Assembly: GCA_022763385.1 (NCBI GenBank)
Contig: JALEGQ010000097.1
Span: 1-43,886 of the forward strand
Reading direction: 5' to 3'
Length of the DNA: 43,886 nucleotides
Source: a bacterium
GTDB lineage: Bacteria; Bdellovibrionota_C; UBA2361; RFPC01
Part shown: one piece after another, positions 32,768-42,001 of the stretch
Position numbering within the stretch: position 1 is the stretch's first letter
Layout: every line of letters starts with the position of its first letter
Notes under the pieces: model-generated
The model's database searches: none
What the model was told of the DNA's origin: nothing
The model's input: only the letters and a program-made list of their open reading frames with translations
Program-made: the position numbers and the translations under genes

Positions 32768-34213
32768 CTAGAACTGGCTCCAGATGTACTGGTTGGTGAC
32801 TTCGTGGTGGAAGAGGATCTCTTCGGTTTTTACCATGGTGCCGAGTTCGCGGGGGCAGCGGTGGGCCGAGGCGATCTTCTGTTCGACGAACTTGTCTTTG
32901 TTCTCTTGGCCGAGGAGTTCGCTGATGTAGGTGCTCGACTTGAAGTGCCGAATGGCGTCATAGATGTTTGCCGGGAGAAAGCGGGTGCGAGAGCGCCGGT
33001 TCTCTTGGGCTTCGTCCTTGTTGATGGGGCCTTCCAAGCCGGTCTTAAAGAGGGTGTAGAAGGCGAGGTACGGATTGGCATCAGGAGAGACGGTGCGGAC
33101 TTCTACCCGAGCGGACTTTTCGTTGCCGAGCGGGATTCTCACCATGGAGGTTCGATCTACGGCCGATGATTTAATCTGGTTTGGGGCTTCGAAGTTCGGG
33201 TCGAGGCGGCGGTAGGAGTTGACGCTCGAGTTTAGGGTGAGGCAGATGTCGTTGGCGCTGTGGAGGAGGCGGTCCACAAAGTCCCACGCCATCTCCGAGA
33301 GTCCCTCTTCGCCATTTCCGTCGTAGAAGAGGTTGGTACTGTCTTTCGAGATCGACATGTTCGTGTGCATCCCACTGCCGTTAATTCCAGCGACCGGTTT
33401 CGGGATGAAGCTCGCGGTGCAATCCATCCGAGCTGCGATCTGTCGCGCCATGAGTTTGTAGAGCTGTACCTGGTCGGCGGCGAGGAGGGCGTCACAGTAG
33501 CTGTAGTTCAGTTCGAACTGCGAGGGGGCAACCTCTGGGTGATCCTTCTCGTTTTCAAACCCGAGGGCGCGCTGGGCCTCTGCGAAGCGGTCAATAAAGA
33601 TCCGCAGCTCGTCAGTGGAGAGTGAGCTGTAGTAGCCACCCTTGGAGACGAGATCAAAGCCTTCTCGGCTGCTAAATCTTCGCTCGGCGTTCTGTCCCTT
33701 AAAGAGGAATCCCTCGCTTTCCACAGAGACATTCGTCTGAAGTCCCTGCTGAGAGCGGAGTGTGGAGAGGTAGCTTTTGAGCCGTCCACGGAAGTCGCTT
33801 TCGTACGGGGTGCCATCACGGTCCTGAATGAGTCCGAAGAGCACCACCTTTCCCGGTGAGAACACATCTGTTGGAACCCAACGAAACGAGCCCCAGTCCG
33901 GAACGAGCCGGAGGTCAGAGGCGTTGACCTGGGTGAACCCCCGCACGGAAGAGCCGTCAAAGGTGAGGTTGTCGTGCGACTTGAGGAGGAACTTCTTGTC
34001 GTAATCGAGCATGTGGAGCTTCCCCTCGATATCGGAGAAGCAGATAGTGACTGCTTTTAACCGCTTTTCGTCGGTGAGATACCTGATGTAGTGTTCCTGA
34101 AGCTCCCCGTCGTCCGCCTGGCGGGCCTGCTTCTCCTTCGCTTCGAGGTTCAGCTCCTCAAGTTCTTCGTAGGTAAAGGAGAGGTGATTTCGGAGTTCGT
34201 TCGGGTTTGTCAT
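32768..34213 (-). CDS. glnA: Glutamine synthetase, type I family
   Basis: Makes glutamine from glutamate, ammonia and ATP. The 481 residues carry the GS motifs: FDGSSVRGF (Asp-Gly-Ser-Ser), the metal-site VAPSQFELNYSYCD region, the ATP-binding NGSGMHTNMSIS and the NSYRRLDPNFEAP segment. The C-terminus reads HFKSSTYISELLG instead of the NLYxLP adenylylation site of the GSI-beta type, so regulation by adenylylation is not expected. An N-terminal extension of about 45 charged residues precedes the beta-grasp domain. GAGG lies six bases before the ATG. Divergent from the next gene. Confidence 0.95.
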   Translation of the reverse strand: MTNPNELRNHLSFTYEELEELNLEAKEKQARQADDGELQEHYIRYLTDEKRLKAVTICFSDIEGKLHMLDYDKKFLLKSHDNLTFDGSSVRGFTQVNASDLRLVPDWGSFRWVPTDVFSPGKVVLFGLIQDRDGTPYESDFRGRLKSYLSTLRSQQGLQTNVSVESEGFLFKGQNAERRFSSREGFDLVSKGGYYSSLSTDELRIFIDRFAEAQRALGFENEKDHPEVAPSQFELNYSYCDALLAADQVQLYKLMARQIAARMDCTASFIPKPVAGINGSGMHTNMSISKDSTNLFYDGNGEEGLSEMAWDFVDRLLHSANDICLTLNSSVNSYRRLDPNFEAPNQIKSSAVDRTSMVRIPLGNEKSARVEVRTVSPDANPYLAFYTLFKTGLEGPINKDEAQENRRSRTRFLPANIYDAIRHFKSSTYISELLGQENKDKFVEQKIASAHRCPRELGTMVKTEEILFHHEVTNQYIWSQF

Positions 34214-34299
34214 GTGGAGCCTCTAGCGCTTAGTAAGGTTAACTTTAAGCCTATCGTATATCATTTTATGCTTATCGCAATAGCATTAAGGGTAAAATT

Positions 34300-34776
34300 G
34301 TGAATGATTCAGCTTTTGGGATGCGTATAGTGACGAAATGTGTTCGCCTTTCCGCCCTCTTGTTTTTGTTCTTTTTGGGAGGGGATCTCGTGTCTGCCGA
34401 GCAGCAGAAGCCCGTTCAACCGGCGAAATATCAGCAGTGGGAGACCGTGGGAGAGGAGAAGGTCCTCAGCTACCCAGATTTTCGACTCCACTTCGTGAAG
34501 CAGGAGCCCGGTCCGTTGTATCCGGGGAGTACGACACGGCGTCTTGGCCCCTCATCTTTCTTTCGGATAACACACGGCGGTGAGGATGTGGAAGTTCGGT
34601 GGTCTCCGGGTACCGGTGAGCTCACCGGTCAGCCGTTTCGTGTCGGGGGGAAAGAGTACATCCTCGAGATGATGATCTCTGTGTTTCAGAAGCGCCACGG
34701 CGGTGAGTACGAGGTCGTTATCTCACCAGCTCAGGCGTGGGAGAAGGTGCGTTTTGGGGTGAACCGGGAAGGGTGA
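34300..34776 (+). CDS. Small secreted or periplasmic protein, unknown
   Basis: GTG at 34300 has AAGGG seven bases upstream; an ATG at 34321 (codon 8) is an alternative. The N-terminus VTKCVRLSALLFLFFLGGDL ending VSAEQ is a signal peptide. The mature part of about 120 residues is beta-rich and has no Cys; no family recognised. Convergent with the next gene, divergent from glnA across an AT-rich 86-base spacer that must hold both promoters. Confidence 0.75.
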   Translation: MNDSAFGMRIVTKCVRLSALLFLFFLGGDLVSAEQQKPVQPAKYQQWETVGEEKVLSYPDFRLHFVKQEPGPLYPGSTTRRLGPSSFFRITHGGEDVEVRWSPGTGELTGQPFRVGGKEYILEMMISVFQKRHGGEYEVVISPAQAWEKVRFGVNREG

Positions 34777-34810
34777 GGGCTGGAGCAGAGTTTTGGGGCA
34801 GAGTTCTGAG

Positions 34811-34835
34811 GCAGGGGAAGGTGCTCTTCCCCTGC
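34811..34835. terminator. Hairpin between convergent genes
   Basis: GCAGGGGAAG (34811-34820) pairs perfectly with CTTCCCCTGC (34826-34835) around a five-base loop. It lies between two convergent stops and may end transcription, though the following TCTTGATGG is a poor U-tract. Confidence 0.55.
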
Positions 34836-34849
34836 TCTTGATGGTCTCC

Positions 34850-35305
34850 CTATCTCCAATGTATGCGGCCAATTTCAGCAAAATCTTCGTCAGTTAGCTC
34901 TCCATCACCGGTGCCTACTGGTGGCTCCTCTTCCTCTGGCGGAAGGATCTTTTCGCAGTCGCAATTGTCGCTCTTGGTGCACACGAGCGCTCCAAGACCA
35001 TTTTCGTATCCCACGGGTGTTCTCGGAGGGTGGGGAACAAAGGTGCACTCTTCGTCTTCTGCTTCCATGTCGTCACAGAATTTCTGGCCGCTGACCGCAT
35101 AGTTAAAGAGGGTGCCCTTATACATGGATTTTACGGTCGCTCCGTCATCGACCCCAAGGTTCAGATTGGTGATTGTTTTTCCTCCGGGGTTTTGTGCCGC
35201 GTAAAAAGCGATTCCCCCTGTCTCTCCGTCAACCTGTGCAAGACCTGCTGCGGGAAGGAGGAGCATTGCTATCGTCAAGAGGACGAGCATTCGTGTTGTC
35301 GTCAT
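34850..35305 (-). CDS. Secreted cysteine-containing protein, unknown
   Basis: 151 residues with a signal peptide (MLVLLTIAMLLLPAAGLAQ) and GGAG six bases before the ATG. The mature part has six Cys, including CTKSNCDC-like spacing (VCTKSDNCDCEKIL), a proline/glutamate linker PPEEEEPP and an acidic end. Disulfide-stabilised periplasmic or exported protein; no family recognised. Monocistronic and divergent from the membrane-protein operon. Confidence 0.75.
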   Translation of the reverse strand: MTTTRMLVLLTIAMLLLPAAGLAQVDGETGGIAFYAAQNPGGKTITNLNLGVDDGATVKSMYKGTLFNYAVSGQKFCDDMEAEDEECTFVPHPPRTPVGYENGLGALVCTKSDNCDCEKILPPEEEEPPVGTGDGELTDEDFAEIGRIHWR

Positions 35306-35411
35306 TTTTTTCTCCGTATAGACATATGTTTTCTTTTGCTCTCAGATGGGTTATGGGCGGAGCGCGAGGAGAGGTGCTCTATTTCGATGAAATGACGGAC
35401 ATATTGAGAAT

Positions 35412-36626
35412 ATGAGGGATTCATACGGTGAGGAGCGAGAATGGCGGCTACAGGGGGTCTCTCTCCTTGCGAGTATCCTCCTCCTCGTGAGTGTACTTCT
35501 CTCGTGTGCACTCTGGACCCCTTTTCGGAGTTACCCCACTGCAGAGCTCTCTCCTTTTCTCGTCTCTGTGGGAGAGTACTTCTTCGGAGTGTTTGGGGTC
35601 TCCCTGGATGGGTTCTTTGTCATCCTTGCGCTTTTCTTGCTTGCTGCTGGTGCGGTTCTGCGGTGGTGGCCGGGAGGCGCCTTGGGCCTTCTTTCGGCGA
35701 TCTTTCTCGTCTTGCTCGATCAGTCTCGGATGCAGGAGTGGTTTCTCTTCTCTGTGGCGGTACTCGTCCTGCTCTCGCTCCGTCGGCGTCTCTCACCCGA
35801 GCAGATCTTTGCGGCGTTGCAGGTGGTCATCATTGGGGTGTACTTCTGGGCTGGTATACACAAGCTCAATGCGACCTTTATCTATCGGAGCTTCCCGTGG
35901 ATGGTGGATACGGTAGTCGAGCGCTTTCCGGACTCACTCGGCTTTCTCGAGTTGACGGGTGTGGCGGTTCCCTTCTTTGAAGCGGGAATAGCGGTGCTAC
36001 TCCTCTGTCGTCCTCCGCTTCGGATTCTCGGTGTGATCGCGCTCACCACGATGCATCTCGGAATCCTCCTGCTGATCGGGCCTTTTGGGCACAACTATAA
36101 CTCTGTTGTATGGCCGTGGAATATGGCGATGATCGGGGTGAGTTGGCTGCTGTTCTGCTCAAGAGAGCCCACCCTGTTGTGGAAGTGGTCGTGTTGGCGC
36201 TCTGCCCCGTTTTTAGGAGCGGTGTGTCTCTATCTTCTCCTTCCATCGCTCTTTCTGGTGCGATGGATCGATTCAGCCTGGGGACTCGCGCTCTACAGCG
36301 GAGCCAAGCCGACGGCTTCTATTCTCTACCGTCCCGAGAGTCCTCTAGCGTCAGAGTTTCATCCCTTTCTGCGAGAAGAGCCTCAGCGATCCGATACTCT
36401 CCGTGAGCTTCCCCTTTTAGATTGGTCAATGACGGAGCTCAATGTCCCGAGCTATCCCGCCGTGCGTGTCTATCGAGCGATCTTTCGCAAGCTGTGTACC
36501 CGGGATGAGAGCCTCCGGCTCCGCTTGACGGTGCCCCGCTCGTTCTTCGTTAAGGACCATCCCAGTGAGGTGCTTTCCTGTGATGAAACGGTTGGTGACA
36601 AGTCGCGTTCGAACACCGTATCGTGA
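35412..36626 (+). CDS. Polytopic membrane protein, HTTM-like
   Basis: 404 residues with about eight hydrophobic segments up to residue 300 and a soluble C-terminal part. The segment VIIGVYFWAGIHKLN followed by FIYRSFPWMVDTV resembles the core of HTTM/DoxX-like membrane domains (vitamin K carboxylase-related), but the assignment is tentative. First gene of a rightward run (35412-41331) of membrane and glycosyltransferase genes; the GT2 gene starts 33 bases after its stop. Confidence 0.7.
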   Translation: MRDSYGEEREWRLQGVSLLASILLLVSVLLSCALWTPFRSYPTAELSPFLVSVGEYFFGVFGVSLDGFFVILALFLLAAGAVLRWWPGGALGLLSAIFLVLLDQSRMQEWFLFSVAVLVLLSLRRRLSPEQIFAALQVVIIGVYFWAGIHKLNATFIYRSFPWMVDTVVERFPDSLGFLELTGVAVPFFEAGIAVLLLCRPPLRILGVIALTTMHLGILLLIGPFGHNYNSVVWPWNMAMIGVSWLLFCSREPTLLWKWSCWRSAPFLGAVCLYLLLPSLFLVRWIDSAWGLALYSGAKPTASILYRPESPLASEFHPFLREEPQRSDTLRELPLLDWSMTELNVPSYPAVRVYRAIFRKLCTRDESLRLRLTVPRSFFVKDHPSEVLSCDETVGDKSRSNTVS

Positions 36627-36659
36627 GGGGCACTGCTGTTTCTTGGAGCGATTATTCTT

Positions 36660-37595
36660 ATGTCAGATCCGAAGATCTCCATTATCATCCCGGCGTACAA
36701 TGAAGCCGGAGCGATCGGAAGTACGGTGGAGAAGATCCGCGCACTCCCCCTCGAGGATTTTGAGGTAATCGTTGTTGATGATGGGAGCAGTGATAACACG
36801 GCGGAAGTCGCAGAGGCTGCTGGTGCGCACGTGGTACGACACCCCTATAACATCGGGAACGGAGCGGCGGTAAAAACCGGTATTCGGAATGCTCGTGGAG
36901 TTGTTGTCTGTTTTCTCGATGGTGATGGACAGCATGATCCTGCTGATATCCCCCGGATCCTCGAGCAGCTCGCTGATCACCACATGTGCGTCGGTGCCAG
37001 AACCCGTTCTTCTGAGCAACACCTTCACCGGAATCTTGCCAATATCGTCTACAATCACTTTGCTTCTTTTATCGCTGAGTTCCCAATCCAAGATCTCACG
37101 AGCGGTTTTCGAGCCATGCGGACTGAAGATGTGAAACGGTTCGCTGATATGTTCCCGAACGGATTCTCATACCCTTCCACCTCAACGCTTGCCTTTATCC
37201 GCTCTGGTCGTTCGGTGTGTTATCTGCCAATCGAGACGAAGCATCGGGTGGGAACGAGCAAGATTAAGATCTTTCGTGATGGAATGGAGTTCTTTCTCAT
37301 TATTATTAAGATCGCGATGTCTTTTTCGCCCTTCCGGGTGTTTCTCCCGGTGGCATCGTTTCTCTTTTTTCTCGGTCTCGGACGGTACGCCTATACGTAC
37401 TATTTCTTCGGCTCCTTCACGAATATGTCACACCTCCTTATGAACTCGTCGGTGATTATCTTTCTGCTCGGGTTGGTTGCGGAGCAGATCGCGTCTCTTC
37501 GGCTCGAGAAGGGAAACGACCTCTTTACGATCGAACATCAGTCCACCTACGCTTTTCTCCGAGCCCTTCGCGGAGAAGGTGAGCGTCATCAATAG
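36660..37595 (+). CDS. Family 2 glycosyltransferase, DPM/GtrB-like
   Basis: Transfers a sugar from a nucleotide donor, in this subfamily usually to a polyprenyl phosphate. GT-A motifs: ISIIIPAYNEAGAIG (6-20), VVDDGSSDNT (38-47), DGDGQHDP (87-94) for metal-nucleotide binding and DLTSGFRA (145-152). Two hydrophobic helices follow (about 226-250 and 258-278), as in polyprenyl-phosphate glycosyltransferases. Its product would be the donor for the GT-C enzymes encoded next. 23 bases separate it from the following gene. Confidence 0.92.
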   Translation: MSDPKISIIIPAYNEAGAIGSTVEKIRALPLEDFEVIVVDDGSSDNTAEVAEAAGAHVVRHPYNIGNGAAVKTGIRNARGVVVCFLDGDGQHDPADIPRILEQLADHHMCVGARTRSSEQHLHRNLANIVYNHFASFIAEFPIQDLTSGFRAMRTEDVKRFADMFPNGFSYPSTSTLAFIRSGRSVCYLPIETKHRVGTSKIKIFRDGMEFFLIIIKIAMSFSPFRVFLPVASFLFFLGLGRYAYTYYFFGSFTNMSHLLMNSSVIIFLLGLVAEQIASLRLEKGNDLFTIEHQSTYAFLRALRGEGERHQ

Positions 37596-37618
37596 GGTCT
37601 CTGGAGAAAGTCGCTCGT

Positions 37619-39388
37619 ATGGACCGACCTCTTGATCACGATATCGAGCCTTCGTCTCTATGGCGAAGCTTTGCGCTCGCCTGTGGGATTGCGTGCATCG
37701 GATTTCTCGTTTTTCTTCCAGCGGTAAAAAATGCGGGGTTTGTCTATGATGACCGCCTTCATCTCGCCGAGAACCTTTCGCTTTCTCACCGAGATGGATG
37801 GTGGCATATCCTCTCTCTGCCGCTGTTCCCCGGCTCTCTATATCGACCGGTGACCTTTCTCTCCTTTTGGGGGCAAACATTCCTGCTTCACTCCGGGAAG
37901 AGTGCGCTCTTTTTTGGAAATGCGCTTCTTCACGGAGTAAATTCAGCGCTCTGTTTCTTCCTTTTTCTTCGAGTCCTTTTCCCTTCTCCGGAGTATCCCA
38001 CAGAGCGAAAGCAGAGCCTTGCCGTGTTTCTCGCTCTGCTCTTTGCGGTTCACCCCCTCCATGTCGAGGCGGTTGCAAATGGTGTCGGTCGCGCGGAGCT
38101 CCTCGCGCTTGCCTGTGGCCTTACCGGAGTGCTGCTCTCGTTGCGTCGCTTTTCCTCTTTGTTCCTTCACACGACAGTGATCGCGCTCTTCTTTTTCCTC
38201 GCTGCGGGAGCAAAGGAGAGTGGTGTGTTGTTCCCCCTTCTTTCTCTCTCCGTGCTGGTATTTCTCGGTGAAACAAGAAAACAGCTTCTCTCCGTGATCT
38301 TTGGAGGTACGGTTGCTATCTCCGGATATCTTGCACTTCGCATCGCGGTGATCGGTACGATATCTCCGCCTCACTTTATCGATTTCGTGGATAATCCACT
38401 CGCGCACTTGGACTTTGATGCACGTTTTTTGCACGCCTCTTTTCTCTTAGCGCAGTATATCTCTCGTTTGGTGTTCCCCTTTCCTCTTAGCGCTGACTAC
38501 TCATATGCTGTTGTCTCGCCACTTGTTGACCCGTGGAGTAGTATTCCTCTTTTCGGAGCAAGCCTCCTCGTTATATCTCTGTTTGCTCTCAGTGTGTTCG
38601 GGGTGGTGCGACGTTCGCCGATTGCCTGGGGGATTCTCTGGTTCTTTCTTTCGTTTCTTTTGACCTCAAACCTTTTTTTCCCGATCGGCACCCCGTTCGG
38701 TGAACGACTCGCCTATACTCCATCAGTCGGATTACTCTGTAGTCTCGGGCTTCTTAGTATACGGTTGTGTGGGCTTCGAGGAGCAACTCTGCTCGGCGGT
38801 GGCTACTTGCTGGTATGCCTCGGTATAACACTCTCTGCTCAACAACACTGGTTTTCTCAGGAGGCCCTCTTTCGGTATCAACAGCGAGTGTCTCCAATGA
38901 GTGTGAAGACACTCGTGAATGTCTCAGCCCTTGAGCGTTCTGATGGAGATCTGCAGGAGGCGACCGCACTCTTGGAGCGAGCGCTCGAGATAGCGCCGGA
39001 CTCTTCCGATGTGCTCTTTGCTCGCGCGGCAATTGCCCTGCAGCAGAGAGAGGATCAGGACGGAGAGCTTCTTCTGCGCCGCTCTCTTGGGAGTAACCCG
39101 AGACATCTCCCCTCTGTGGATGCTCTTGCGCGGCTCCTTACAAAACAGGGGGCGCTTGAAGAGGCAAAACGGCTTATTCTCTTCGGATTGGAACGAGATC
39201 CGATCTATGAACGGCTTCTGATCGCTCATCTGTACTGGGCCATCACTGCAAGGGACCTCGTGTTGGCAGAGAAGATTGATGCACAGCTCCGCGAGCTTGG
39301 ATCTGCGGACTCGAATTATCTTGAGTTGCAAGCAGTGTTGTGGAGCTCTTCTCGTGTTGGAAAGAATGAGCAGAGGAAAGCGAAGTGA
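37619..39388 (+). CDS. TMTC-like GT-C membrane protein with C-terminal TPRs
   Basis: 589 residues. The N-terminal part has many membrane segments and the motif pattern of TMTC/PMT-like proteins: GFVYDDRLHLAEN (with the Asp-Asp expected in the first lumenal loop of GT-C enzymes), YRPVTFLSFW and FAVHPLHVEAVANGVGRAELLA. From about residue 430 the protein is soluble and consists of TPR-like helices (DLQEATALLERALEIAPDSS, GALEEAKRLILFGLERDP). Likely a polyprenyl-phosphate-sugar-dependent protein or glycan glycosyltransferase acting outside the membrane. The stop overlaps the next start as GTGA. Confidence 0.85.
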   Translation: MDRPLDHDIEPSSLWRSFALACGIACIGFLVFLPAVKNAGFVYDDRLHLAENLSLSHRDGWWHILSLPLFPGSLYRPVTFLSFWGQTFLLHSGKSALFFGNALLHGVNSALCFFLFLRVLFPSPEYPTERKQSLAVFLALLFAVHPLHVEAVANGVGRAELLALACGLTGVLLSLRRFSSLFLHTTVIALFFFLAAGAKESGVLFPLLSLSVLVFLGETRKQLLSVIFGGTVAISGYLALRIAVIGTISPPHFIDFVDNPLAHLDFDARFLHASFLLAQYISRLVFPFPLSADYSYAVVSPLVDPWSSIPLFGASLLVISLFALSVFGVVRRSPIAWGILWFFLSFLLTSNLFFPIGTPFGERLAYTPSVGLLCSLGLLSIRLCGLRGATLLGGGYLLVCLGITLSAQQHWFSQEALFRYQQRVSPMSVKTLVNVSALERSDGDLQEATALLERALEIAPDSSDVLFARAAIALQQREDQDGELLLRRSLGSNPRHLPSVDALARLLTKQGALEEAKRLILFGLERDPIYERLLIAHLYWAITARDLVLAEKIDAQLRELGSADSNYLELQAVLWSSSRVGKNEQRKAK

Positions 39389-39978
39389 TACGATTTCTCT
39401 TACGAGCAGGAGTTGTGGTAGCCCTCATGTTCTTGGTCTGTGCAACTGTCCCATACTACCGAGCAGGTGAGCTCTATCAGCAAGCTCTTGTTGCTGAAGA
39501 GAGTGATGGGTTTCGAGCCGCCGCTCCTCGCTACGGTGAGAGCGTTCGGTGGCGATCACCGGGAAATCGGGCTGCGGAGCAGGCTCAACTCCGGTTGGAG
39601 AGGTGTGCTTTTGGAAGAGATCTCGCAGAGCCCTGTGATGAGCAACTCCTCGCAGTGCAACACCTTCGAAGAGGAGTCCTCGGCTCGCGGAGTTGGCTGA
39701 CGGATACCGAGGATCGGGAGCTTCTCTTGCGGCTTCGCACCCTTGAAGAGAAGCTTGTAGGAGCAGGGCCGGTCGAGGAGCTTCTCCCGCCTCAGTGGAA
39801 TCCGTGGTATCAGATCCTCGCCCAGTGTGCGCTCTGGGGCTGGATCTTGAGTGTCGCCGGGATGATTTTCTGGGGAAGCGATGAGAATGGGGGAGTAAGG
39901 ATTCCTCAAGCCCTTCGGTGGGGACTGTGTTGGGCTTTTTGTTTTGGCCTGTGGCTATTCTTTCTCCGCTTCGCGTAG
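39385..39978 (+). CDS. Small membrane protein, three helices
   Basis: The GTG start overlaps the TMTC-like gene stop by four bases, so it is translationally coupled. One N-terminal helix (about 3-22), a soluble middle with TPR-like helical character (AGELYQQALVAEESDGFRAA) and two C-terminal helices (about 146-163 and 177-195). No family recognised; possibly an accessory subunit of the glycosyltransferase encoded upstream. Confidence 0.75.
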   Translation: MIRFLLRAGVVVALMFLVCATVPYYRAGELYQQALVAEESDGFRAAAPRYGESVRWRSPGNRAAEQAQLRLERCAFGRDLAEPCDEQLLAVQHLRRGVLGSRSWLTDTEDRELLLRLRTLEEKLVGAGPVEELLPPQWNPWYQILAQCALWGWILSVAGMIFWGSDENGGVRIPQALRWGLCWAFCFGLWLFFLRFA

Positions 39979-39993
39979 AGAGGGCGTTTCTTT

Positions 39994-41331
39994 ATGGAAG
40001 AGCATCAGAGACTCTGGAGTCGGGCGCGATTGGGCCGTTTGAGCCTCACGATTCTCTCTGCCATCGTGCTGACTATCGGTTTTGCCGTTCTTGCGCCAGA
40101 GCTTTTCTCCTCACCATCAGGGATCTTTGTTGGGGATTTTCCCGCATTTTACAGCGCCGGCGTGCTTGCTCGTCAGGGAGAGCTCTCGGCGCTCTACTCT
40201 CCGTTGTTACAGCAGCAGGTTCAGTACGAGTTCTTTCCTCACCTAGCGCACGGAGAGGGTGGCTTTTATCCATTTGCCTATCCGCCGTATGTCGCTCTCC
40301 TCTGTATTCCGCTCAGTTGGGCTTCTCCGAGTACTGCCGCGTTTCTCTTTACCGTGCTTCAGATGGGGGTTCTCTGGGGAACCGCGGTGCTCTTTACCCG
40401 ACTCCTCCCCTTCCGTGCACTTTCATTCGCTGTTCCGCTCGCTTTGCTGCTCCTCTTTGCTCCGATCTTTGTGGGGGTGACCGGTGGACAGAACGTCGCG
40501 GTGAGTTGCTTTCTCTTTCTCTTCGCCTTGCTCGCCTTACCCGAGGGACTGCCCGCATCTCGAGGAGCTGCGTCTACGAATCTCCGAACGGAGCGACTCC
40601 GTTCAAAGTGGTTGTTTCGGCAGGTACTCGGCGGGTTGGCGGTCGGTTTGTGGCTTTTTAAGCCGCAGCTCGCCCTTCCCTTCCTCGTGCTGCTACTACT
40701 TTTTCGGCTCTGGTACAGCCTTCTTGCCGCCTGTGGGGTCGGTGCCCTGTACTACCTCTCCGCGGCGCTCCTGTACGGAGTACGCTGGCCAGCCGCGTGG
40801 TTCGATATTGCAGCACACTACAGTGAGGCGCACCTACCGGGCAGCGCCCATCAGATGACCTCGCTCCTCGGAGGAGGGTATTTTTTTGCGCGGGAGTTTC
40901 ACCTCTTTCCTGAAGAGGTGCTCGTTCAGAGAGTGCTCTGGCTCTCAGGGTTTTTTTCGCTCCTGGGCTTTTGCCTTCTGTACGGGCTCTTCGCTCGGAG
41001 TCTTGCCCGGCAACGATTCGCTGAAAACCCACTTTCGGAGCGCTCTTTTTTTACCGGTACGTGGTGTTGTGTTGGTGTAGTTGCTCCACTTCTCTCGCTC
41101 CACACGGTTTTCTATGATCTCGGTCTTGCGGGAGTCGCCTTTCTTGCATTCTTCGGCGTTGGGGATGATCGCTCTGTTGCTCAATGGCTTGCGCTCTGTG
41201 TGCTGAGCTGGGTGGCACTCTTCTCTCGAAGTGCTGTCTCATTTCCGTGTTTCTTTTTACTCTCACTCATTTTTTTGGCGCTCTATCTTTGGAATCTGAA
41301 GCTCAAAGGTCTCCGTGATCCTTCCGTATGA
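39994..41331 (+). CDS. GT87-family (DUF2029) membrane glycosyltransferase
   Basis: 445 residues, about ten hydrophobic segments. GIFVGDFPAFYSAGVLA with Asp in the first external loop, LYSPLLQQQ and GFYPFAYPPYVALL match the GT87/DUF2029 family, a GT-C group that uses polyprenyl-phosphate sugars (mannosyl and arabinosyl transfer in mycobacteria). Last gene of the rightward operon. Its last 69 bases overlap the convergent flavin reductase-like gene. Confidence 0.87.
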   Translation: MEEHQRLWSRARLGRLSLTILSAIVLTIGFAVLAPELFSSPSGIFVGDFPAFYSAGVLARQGELSALYSPLLQQQVQYEFFPHLAHGEGGFYPFAYPPYVALLCIPLSWASPSTAAFLFTVLQMGVLWGTAVLFTRLLPFRALSFAVPLALLLLFAPIFVGVTGGQNVAVSCFLFLFALLALPEGLPASRGAASTNLRTERLRSKWLFRQVLGGLAVGLWLFKPQLALPFLVLLLLFRLWYSLLAACGVGALYYLSAALLYGVRWPAAWFDIAAHYSEAHLPGSAHQMTSLLGGGYFFAREFHLFPEEVLVQRVLWLSGFFSLLGFCLLYGLFARSLARQRFAENPLSERSFFTGTWCCVGVVAPLLSLHTVFYDLGLAGVAFLAFFGVGDDRSVAQWLALCVLSWVALFSRSAVSFPCFFLLSLIFLALYLWNLKLKGLRDPSV

Positions 41332-41895
41332 ACTCCCGCCCATCCGTCCTACCACTTGGTATGGTTCAAAACGAACGGCACCGTTTTCATAGCAGTCCTC
41401 TCGGATATGGATGAAGACGATTTCACCGACCACGATCGTCGCAGAACCAGGGCCACCATCTCCAATAGGGAGGAGGGTATGGAGGCGGCACTCAAACTGT
41501 ACGGCCGCTTCCTTTACCCGTGGTGGCTGAACGATGGTGCTTGATACGGGGGTGAGCCCAACTTCTCTCATTTCATCGACTCCGTAGGGGTGCTCCGCTG
41601 CGGAATGTGTGAGCGGCTCAATCATCCATTCATTGGAGCTGTTGACGACGAATTCCCCGGTTTGTTCGATGTTGTACAGGGTGTCTTTTTTGGGCTTTTG
41701 GCGTGAGGTGGCGGAGGAGAACATCAGGCATGGAGGAGCACTTGAGATGCCGTTAAAGAAGCTGTACGGAGCGAGATTCACCTCGCCAAGGTCGTTTGCC
41801 GTGCTGATAAAGGCGATCGGTCGGGGGACGATCGCGCTCACCATCAATCGGTAGACTTCCTTGACGGAGAGCGTAGAGGGATCGATTTGGACCAT
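41263..41895 (-). CDS. Flavin reductase-like FMN-binding protein
   Basis: The ATG at 41895 (210 residues) begins MVQIDPSTLSVKEVYRLMVS and is preceded by AGGAG eleven bases upstream; the frame is open to 41946. The typical IVPRPIAFISTANDLGEVNLAPYSFF segment and GEFVVNSSNEWM mark the flavin reductase-like split-barrel FMN-binding fold. Substrate unknown; enzymes of this group supply reduced flavin or act as oxidoreductases. The C-terminus is encoded within the overlap with the GT87 gene. Confidence 0.9.
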   Translation of the reverse strand: MVQIDPSTLSVKEVYRLMVSAIVPRPIAFISTANDLGEVNLAPYSFFNGISSAPPCLMFSSATSRQKPKKDTLYNIEQTGEFVVNSSNEWMIEPLTHSAAEHPYGVDEMREVGLTPVSSTIVQPPRVKEAAVQFECRLHTLLPIGDGGPGSATIVVGEIVFIHIREDCYENGAVRFEPYQVVGRMGGSSYGRITETFELQIPKIERQKNE

Positions 41896-42001
41896 TGTTC
41901 TTGGGGCTCCTGGTGATATCCTTTCTCTGTTCCTGTTTTCGGGCATAGAGAGTCAGACGATCGTGCTTCGCTAACATACACATTTTTTTAAGGGGGAGCA
42001 C

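Noticed and set aside
39918..40661. 247-codon plus-strand frame overlapping the start of the GT87 gene
   Set aside because: Composition is Ser/Arg/Cys-rich and lacks continuous membrane segments, whereas the GT87 frame has family motifs over the same bases.
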